Below, piece by piece: positions 57,322 to 64,000 of a stretch of DNA of 64,000 nucleotides (position 1 is its first letter; each line of letters opens with the position of its first letter). Source of the DNA: Cheiracanthium punctorium (lineage: Eukaryota > Arthropoda > Arachnida > Araneae > Cheiracanthiidae); contig JAWZYV010013280.1 in the NCBI GenBank assembly GCA_038373885.1, positions 86,633 to 150,632 on the forward strand, in the 5' to 3' direction. The translations under genes were made by a program, and so were the position numbers. The notes under the pieces were generated by a model. The model did no database searches and was not told the DNA's origin. It saw only the letters and a program-made list of their open reading frames with translations.

Positions 57322-57925
57322 CCCTTTGAGGCGCAACCCTTTCCCAATGCTGAAAAAAGGGCAGCCGTTGTCATCGCTCAACTTAACTACCTGCAAGATG
57401 GCGGACGATCGAAACGTTCATCGCGTGCCACAGATCTAGAGACCCTTTTTTGACCACAGCCGTTGCCATCGCTCGACTTAACTACCAGAAAGATGGCGGA
57501 CGATCGAAACGTTCATCGCGTGCCACAGATCTAGAGACCCTTTTTTGAGGACAGCTGGCTGTGCCGCACAGCCAGCTGCGTGAAAAAAGGGTATCTAGAT
57601 TTGTGGCACGCGATGAACGTTTTGATCGTCCGCCATCTTGCTGGTAGTTAAGTCGAGCGATGGCAACGGCTGCCCTGTTTTCAGCATTGGGCAATCTGTC
57701 CAGCTGTTCTCGCGTTCTTCCATTTTTCAGCAGATGTCAGTGCTGTTAAAAATAATCGTGACAATTTTTTTTACGGGAAATGACGTGCTAAATAGTAAAG
57801 GATTCTCGCGGAGCTATGTCACGCGCAAGTATTTTCATAGAAATCAAATCTATTCTTCGTGACTGGCAACAGTCAAAACGTCAGAGTTTGGTGTCATAAC
57901 GGCGAGGACACCGCGCGTTAAAGGG
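57322..57925 (+). mobile_element. F1 foldback MITE, copy J, with duplicated arm
   Basis: TTAA is present at 57318-57321 and 57926-57929. The left end is type 2 (CCCTTTGAGGCGCAACCC) and the right end type 1 (CGCGTTAAAGGG). The left arm is present twice in tandem (about 57363-57459 and 57463-57555), followed by the hairpin core and the usual right side. It sits at the same site as copy G in SD1 copy 1. Confidence 0.88.
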
Positions 57926-58179
57926 TTAAGATCTGTTGTTGGGATGATGTTTTCTTGAGAGCTGTGTACAAACGTTCTTTTAAATATATGTAAACTGTTC
58001 TGTGTAATTGTTTTTATAGATGTTTATTAAACTTTTTGGTTGGAATTCTGAGTGTCTCGTTATTTGAATGAAGACCTAGAGTTACAGAATTACATTAAAT
58101 TTTAAAAATTGTACAATATTTCGTAAACCGTCATAACTCGACAAAAGAAAAACCTCCAAAAGAAGCTGGAGTTTAAAAG

Positions 58180-58430
58180 ATGAAATAATTAAAACTTTGT
58201 AAAATAACACACGTAGAAAACTATGCATGTTTTTCGATCTATAAAATTCCGATCTTCTTCAGCAGCAGCAGACGTTCATATACAGACGGACTGGGGACTG
58301 AAAAAAAAAGGCATTTTATATTTTACCGTCCCTAGTCGAAATTTTTTCGATCGAAACACTTTTACAGTTTTATAAATACATTCCGTGTGTGTTATTTTAC
58401 AAAACTATAATTATTTTAACAATTATAACT
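58180..58430. mobile_element. Small foldback element, SD1 copy 2
   Basis: Paralogue of 23750-24005: arms GTAAAATAACACACGTAG and CCGTGTGTGTTATTTTAC around CAGACGGACTGGGGACTG. About 20 bp of a direct ACTTAGCAAACT duplication seen in copy 1 are absent. Confidence 0.55.
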
Positions 58431-58574
58431 TGGTCCATTAGTTATAATGGAAATATATTCTACTTATTAAAAAAAAGTATCAGTATGATGCCCATTTCAG
58501 TACCGGTACTTACATATTTAAATTGTTTTGCCAGAAAAGTGATAAGCAACCGGATTAAGTCAAGTAAAAATACG

Positions 58575-60508
58575 GAAAAAACACTCAAAATACTGATGTT
58601 AAACGATAAAAAAAATGAAAACTTTGTGAAAGAAACACATATGAAATGTTACTTATAACACGATACGATGGTTTTGACCAAAAACTCTTTCAGTCTTCAT
58701 CAGTCAAAGCTCATCGTCTGACTGAACAGAGGGAACTGAAAAAGATAAACAAACAAGCATGTTGCCACAGAGAAAAAAGATAAATCGAACAAAACAACGG
58801 TGTTTAAAGGTAATTGGAAAAAAGAAGATGGGATAAAAAGAAAAAAAAGAAGGACAAACAAAAATACATAAATAAATAATAATAACAATAATGAAGAGCA
58901 AAAAAGAACACAGGAACACAAACACACACGAAAAAGAAAAACAAAATAGAACAAACAAAAAATAAAAATAGCATACTTTTTTTTTATAAAAACAAGATAG
59001 CACATTATACATATCTTTTTTTAATTTATTTTTTTAATTAATTAGCACCAGAGTGCTATTAATTTCAACCTTGTTTTTTGTGTAGACACCATTTTGGTAC
59101 AATTAGTGCATCGAGTCACTTTTGAAATAGGTTTGCCAGAAAATGTGAAGGGGGGGGGGTGTGGCAGGCGTTAATAAAATGTTGAAAGTCGCACAAGGTT
59201 TGCCATTTTTGATAAATGATCGCTAAACTATGTGACAAAACGCGACAATTTATTATAAATATATTTTGAGTATAGTTACAAAACGCCTGGCGAATATTGT
59301 AAAATAGTTTTAGTAGACGATTTAAATATAGATTTTAATTCCCAAGAAGTGTTTTATAGAACAGTGAAGACAAATACGATACACATCATAGATTATGATA
59401 CACTTTCCAAATGGTATTTATAAAGGTGAAGTGTAGTTTGACTATGCCTGGCGAAAATTGTTAAACAGTTTTGGTAGGCGATTTTAATATAGATTTCTAT
59501 GCCAAAGAAGAGTTTTATGGAACAAAGAAGGAAAACACGATACATGTATGGATTATGATGCTCACTCCAAAAAGTATTTAAAATGTCTACGAGATATAAT
59601 TGGAATATGCGTATAGTTCGAATATGCCAGGTAAAGATTTTAAAACAGTATCAGTAGGCGATTTTAAGATAGATTTGGATTCCAAAGATGTGCTTTATGG
59701 TTCAAGAAAGAGTTGATTCCTATTTTAACGGCCCTACTTTCGCCAACCTAAAAATTCCCCGCACTTTGGCGAGCTTGGAAGTCATGGGTCTCTAGGAGTT
59801 ATGCACAAGTTTCAACTCTCCCTAAACAACTACATAAAAACTAAAGTGAACAAATTAGTGATAAACGCACTAGTTAAGGAATTTGAAGACACTTAATTAT
59901 TAAAACCACATTAATTGACAACCCAAAATAATTAAAAATGTAACGGAATGCTGTACTTACAGGTTGTTCCAAATCGCCATTTTAATTCTAAATTACGATT
60001 GCCACATAAATGCACAAAATCTTCATGGTTACTGTATATGTTTAATGATCGCCATCTTGGCGAGAGTTGAGGCGTTAAAGAAGGAACCAACCCAAGAGAC
60101 AAAAACGGCACACTCATGGATTATGATGCACATTCGAAACAATATTTAAAACGGTAAAGTATAGATGTAATATACTTGGCGAAGATTGTACAATAGTTTT
60201 AACAGGCGATTTTAAGATAGATTTCGATTCCAAAGATGGGTTTTACAAAAAAGGAAGAAAAATACTGCTTACTCATGAGTAATGATACACTTTCCAACCT
60301 AATGGAATAAGGAAGAAAAATACGGACGACGCATAAATTATGATTGTCTTTTAATACATAGCACTTGGGTGCGTATTTAAAATCTGAAAGGGCTTCAGAT
60401 TTTCTTCATTTTCTTTTTTTTTTATAATACGATTTTTGGTGGAAACGATCGTATCGTGTTATAAGTAACATTTTATGTGTGTTTTTTTCACAAAGTTTTT
60501 ATTTATTT
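58575..60508. mobile_element. Foldback element with TTATAAGTAACATTTTATG arms, long form
   Basis: The left part begins GGAAAAAACACTCAAAATAC. The left arm includes AAATGTTACTTATAACACGA (58645-58664) and the right arm (60447-60500) is its inverse followed by TGTGTGTTTTTTTCACAAAG. The interior is about 1.7 kb, compared with about 0.5 kb in SD1 copy 1, and holds the GDFN-type coding repeats at 59289-60300. Minus-strand frames of about 100 codons at 58700-59012 are readings of an A-rich tract, not genes. Confidence 0.65.
59289..60300 (+). repeat. Four tandem-type units encoding an endonuclease-like GDFN motif
   Basis: Units start at 59289, 59450, 59630 and 60178. Translated in the same relative frame they read GEYCKIVLVDDLNIDFNSQE, then TVLVGDFNIDFYAKEEFYG, KTVSVGDFKIDLDSKDVLYG and TIVLTGDFKIDFDSKDGFY. 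VLVGDFNID is the classic Asp-x-Asn strand of the exonuclease-endonuclease-phosphatase fold found in APE-like nucleases. Only about 30 residues around the motif are represented, stops occur between units, and about 370 bp of other sequence separates unit 3 from unit 4. These look like a captured nuclease gene fragment amplified inside the foldback element; no functional protein is possible. Confidence 0.6.
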
Positions 60509-61187
60509 TATTAAGTACACATAGTTCGGAAATAGGATCCGCAACGAATATAGCAGTGAACCCCCTAACCGTTCACAATCTTTGCAGCTACCGTTAGACA
60601 ATTTTCTTTAACTTCCGACCCGCCATACCTTGCCGCTAAACAGGAACCACTAGGCAGATTTTGAAAGCAGTTTTAATTCAGTTTTAAGCAAAATTAAGCA
60701 AAATTTGTTTAGAGTAGAGTCTTGGCTTACGCAAGGGATGCTTTCCAAAACTTCCTCGCTTAAGTGAAAATTCCGCGTTGTGAAATAGGGACTATAAACG
60801 ACTTTTTGAAAAACATACACAGTTATTTTAGAAATACCCTTCAAACTGTTCTAAGCCATTAACTAACTATATATTACTGTTTCTCACATAAAGTAATGAA
60901 TAAAACGAGGTTTAGATTGGGACGGTTTGGGTGCTTCCGCCGTCAGTGATGCTACGATGGATGAAATACCGTCAGTTGATTGGCTCTTATTCAGTAGCCA
61001 ATCACGAAGATAATAGCTACTCCTCAATACCCGGACTTTTGTTAGAACTTCTAACTGTTAGCTCAAAATCTGGTGTTGCGGTCAAGGAGTCCGTGTTCTC
61101 GCTCAGATACGTTACTCGTGAAACACTCGTGTATTATCCTATTTGTGTAATATACATCGCTTTGTAGATTCGAGTCTTCTGTATATT

Positions 61188-61477
61188 GGAAAAAAAAACA
61201 CTCAAAATACTGGTGTTAAACAATAAAGTAAATAAAAAACTTTGTAAAAACACACATAAGATGTTATAGGTAAGAGGATACGCACGTTTCAACCAAAAAT
61301 TGTTTTGGCCTTCATCAGTCCAAGCCCTTCGTCGCAAGCAACACAGGGAACCCTGTGTTGCTTGCGACGAAGGGCTTGGACTGATGAAGGGCAAAACAAG
61401 TTTTGGTTGAAACGTGCGTATCCTCTTACCTATAACATCTTATGTGTGTTTTTTACAAAGTTTTTCATTTACTTTCC
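61188..61477. mobile_element. Nearly perfect palindromic foldback element with 10-bp target duplication
   Basis: TCTGTATATT flanks the element at 61178-61187 and 61478-61487. The arms (61226-61348 and 61351-61475) are about 124 bp each, almost identical in inverted orientation, around a two-base centre (61349-61350). Sequence words (AAAACACACATAAGATG, TTCATCAGTCCAAGCCCTTC) relate it to the foldback elements at 24167 and 58575. SD1 copy 1 has the unoccupied site ACTGTATATT at 25965-25974. A 9-10-bp duplication fits Mutator/Foldback-type transposition. The two 86- and 94-codon frames here are the same sequence read on opposite strands of the palindrome. Confidence 0.87.
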
Positions 61478-62586
61478 TCTGTATATTAGTTTGCATTTCA
61501 CCGGCCCTCATGAGTGTTTTCCGATATTAATAAAATTTTATACCCATCGAATTTCGACAAAAATAAATTTACGTCACGGCTATTATTAGTATGAGTTATC
61601 TGCAAACACTTATACAAATGCCATTTCTAAAATTCATTTTTAAATTTAAAATAGCTTCGCCATTTCAAAGACCGTATATTTTAAATGCCACTGCATCAAT
61701 TGCCATTTTTAACTCTTTAAAGTTGCACTTGGTAAAACAAGCACATTTTTTGTAAACTAAACTAATTACATATGTGAATACCAATTATTTTAAACTTTGC
61801 TTACTGTTTTAAGATTTTTATGTATGTAATTACTTTCTCAGTAAACAGCAATGTAATTAATTGCCTTTTCTGCCAGACATTTTTGAATGCCATAGAGCAT
61901 TTTAAATAGCTTTTATTTTCTTAAGTTTTGAATATCTCTTTGCAGTGATTTAAAATACAATTAAAGTCTTCTGTAAGCAATTGTTTTCTAAATGCTTCAA
62001 AATAATAGCTCTAGTAGTTACTACGTTTGCTCAACATTTAATGGAAGCTCAAATAACATTTTAACCTTGTTTATGCAGCAAACAAAAAATAAATAAATAC
62101 ATTTATTAGGAAAATGTAGATTTTCATTTCGAAACAAACCAGATTACATTGCTTTGTTAATCTTTCTTAGTCCCAGTGACGCTAATTGGACTAGTAGCAT
62201 TTACAAATGTTTTTCAGATTTCTTTTGTACTTGAAATATGTGTTTGTATGTTTCTTATTATAATGCAAGGTACTCCGTAATGTAATAAAAATTCAATTAC
62301 AAATACATTTCAAATGTAAAAGAGATCTGAAAATCATTTGTGAATGTTGCAATTCCTATTGGCATATCTGCGACTGAAAAGGTTAAGAATACAATTAATT
62401 TTTTTTACCAATTCAACAGGCGTGAAGGAAAACAATTTTGTCACCAGAAAGGATACAGAGTACAAACAAACAAAGCAACTAACACAAATAGACAGAATAA
62501 CAGCGGAACACTAAGCATAGTACAGAAGCACTAAAATCACAGTGTTAAACTGAATAAATGTTCTCTAGCCTCCCAATAGCGGGAGT

Positions 62587-63168
62587 CAGTGGCGTAGCCA
62601 GACATTTTTCATGGGGGGGGGAGGGTACTGCAACTCACGTAAGTGTATACGTGTGTGTGTTAACCCTTTGAGGTGCAACCCTTTCCCAATGCTGAAAAAA
62701 GGGCAGCCGTTGCCATCGCTCGACTTAACTACCAGCAAGATGGCGGACGATCCAAAAGTTCATCGCGTGCCACAGATCTAGAGACCCTTTTTTGACGCAG
62801 CTGTCGTACAGCCAGCAGCCCTTTTTTCAGCATTGGGCCATCTATCCGGCTGTTCTCGAATTCTTCCATTTTTCAGCAGATGTCAGTGCTGCTAAAAATA
62901 ATCGTGACCATTTTTTGAAGGGAAATGACGTGCTAAAAAGTAAAGGATTCTCGGGGAGCTATGTCACCCACAACTATTTATATAGAAATCAAATCTACTC
63001 TTCGTGACTGGCAACTGACAAAACGTCACAGTTTGGTGTTTCCAGAGCGGGATCACTGCGCGTTAAAGGGATAAGGGAGTGAAGAATACACATTTTGTAT
63101 TGCATAAAATTCCTCATGGGAGGGGGGGTGTTGTGACCCCTTATTCGCTCTCCTTGGCTACACCACTG
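62587..63168. mobile_element. hAT-like MITE (CAGTGGCGTAGC ends), split by F1 copy K
   Basis: This is the paralogue of 27067-27229, with flanks GCGGGAGT (62579-62586) and GCGGGTGT (63169-63176). The right end TTGGCTACACCACTG has one substitution. F1 copy K inserted inside it after the SD1 duplication. Confidence 0.82.
62664..63070 (+). mobile_element. F1 foldback MITE, copy K
   Basis: TTAA (62660-62663) precedes the type-2 end CCCTTTGAGGTGCAACCC. The type-1 end GCGCGTTAAAGGG is followed by ATAA (63071-63074). SD1 copy 1 shows the uninterrupted sequence GTGTGATAAGGGAGTG at 27141-27156, an empty site with a single ATAA. The right arm is largely deleted next to the hairpin core. Confidence 0.9.
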
Positions 63169-63295
63169 GCGGGTGTAAAATGCTTCCAAGCTGAACAGAG
63201 AGGGAGTTGGTGAACAGTCATCACCAACTCGCCGCAGCAACGAGAGTATTAACACAGCACAGGGGCGCATCAGGAATATTAACTACGTATCTTAA

Positions 63296-63808
63296 CCTTT
63301 TAACGCACAGTGTTCCCGCTCTGGGATCACCAAACTCTGACGTTTTGACTGTTGCCAGTCACGAAGAATAGGTTTGATTTCTATAAAAATAGTTGCGGGT
63401 GACATAGCTCCAACGAGAACCCCTTACATTTTAGCACGTCATTTCCCGTAAAAAAAAAATTGTCACGATTATTTTCATCATTCAGCAGCGCTGAAAGATG
63501 GAAGAATGCGAGAACAGCTGGATTGATTGCCGAATGCTGAAAAAAGGGCAGCCGTTGCCATCGCTCGACTTAACTTCTAGCAAGATGGCGGACGATCGAA
63601 ACGTTCATCGCGAGCCCAGATCTAGAGACCCCTTTTTCTGACGACAGCTAGCTGTGCCCGCGCACAGCCAGTTGTCGTCAAAAAGGGCCTCTAGATCTGT
63701 GGCACGCGATGAACGTTTCGATCGTCCGCCATCTTGCTGGTAGTTAAGTCGAGCGATGGCAACGGCAGCCCTTTTTTCAGCATTGGGAAAGGATTGCGCC
63801 TCAAAGGG
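63296..63808 (-). mobile_element. F1 foldback MITE, copy L, most complete
   Basis: TTAA lies at 63292-63295 and 63809-63812; SD1 copy 1 has a single TTAA at 27357-27360 in the same context. The left end is type 1 (CCTTTTAACGCACAGTG), followed by the single-copy section to about 63500. The left long arm, a 40-bp hairpin core (63640-63680, GACGACAGCTAGCTGTGCCC and complement), the right long arm and the type-2 end GCGCCTCAAAGGG follow. It shows the full design of the family. Confidence 0.92.
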
Positions 63809-64000
63809 TTAAGTCTAAACGGATGTGTTAAAGATAGTCGTGCATAGTTGTCATTCGAAAATCAGCAGCTGTGCTGGAGGATTGTTGGTAGGATAGTCCG
63901 GAAACGGTGTTCTGTAGGATAGTCCAGAAGATTAAGGATTGTTGTACTCCAAAGTTTCTCTCTTGTTCTTTCTTTCAATTTGGATGTGTATAGGCAGAGT

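Larger units (their letters stand above)
55967..64000 (+). repeat. Segmental duplication SD1, copy 2 (runs off the window)
   Basis: It is colinear with 21427-29055 in direct orientation, offset by about 34.5 kb at its start. Segments unique to this copy are the extended foldback interior (about 59010-60420), a palindromic element (61188-61477) and F1 copies K and L. It lacks the Tc1 element, the 23174-23423 segment and about 500 bp near 25135-25660. The last bases (TTTGGATGTGTATAGG) still match copy 1. Confidence 0.88.

Noticed and set aside
61134..61589. Two nearly identical 86- and 94-codon frames on opposite strands
   Set aside because: They are the same palindrome read from both sides.

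Overview
The window is AT-rich eukaryotic DNA packed with decayed transposable elements. The mixture points to an animal, most likely an arthropod: Jockey-like non-LTR retrotransposons with a zinc-knuckle gag, a Tc1-type element, pogo-like and mariner-like MITEs, hAT-type MITEs and TTAA-target (piggyBac-type) MITEs. The species cannot be fixed from the sequence. I found no convincing host protein-coding gene, tRNA, rRNA or CRISPR array. The only protein-coding material I can identify belongs to transposons.

Layout. 1-21 kb: AT-rich filler interrupted by three elements built of internal tandem repeats (1222-2490, 3232-3745, 12826-14312). The first carries about ten CTCF-like core motifs. The same stretch holds six copies of a TTAA-flanked foldback family (called F1 here), two copies of a second TTAA family (F2), pogo-like and hAT-like MITEs and an unclassified 1.7-kb inverted-repeat element. 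21.4-29.05 kb: first copy of a large segmental duplication (SD1), including a dead Tc1 element. 29-35 kb: filler, a third F2 copy and hAT-like MITEs. 35.2-46.0 kb: a tandem segmental duplication (SD2). Its first copy was enlarged by a Mutator-like element with a nested hAT element, an extra inverted arm and a 5'-truncated LINE with an open 636-codon reverse transcriptase frame. 46-50.7 kb: filler and small inverted-repeat elements. 50.8-55.96 kb: a nearly full-length but frameshifted Jockey-like LINE on the minus strand. 55.97-64.0 kb: second copy of SD1, running off the window, with three insertions that copy 1 lacks.

The most informative feature is that each segmental duplication provides empty sites for elements inserted in only one copy. 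F1 elements at 62664 and 63296, the palindromic element at 61188, the Mutator-like element at 35516, the LINE at 39802 and the Tc1 element at 27449 each have a recognisable unfilled site in the other paralogue. This gives element borders and target-site duplications directly. F1 is an asymmetric foldback: one end type is CCCTTTAACGCGCA, the other CCCTTTGAGGCGCA, and every complete copy has one of each around long inverted arms. All comparisons were made by eye; coordinates of repeat edges are good to a few bases where a target duplication is given and to tens of bases otherwise.
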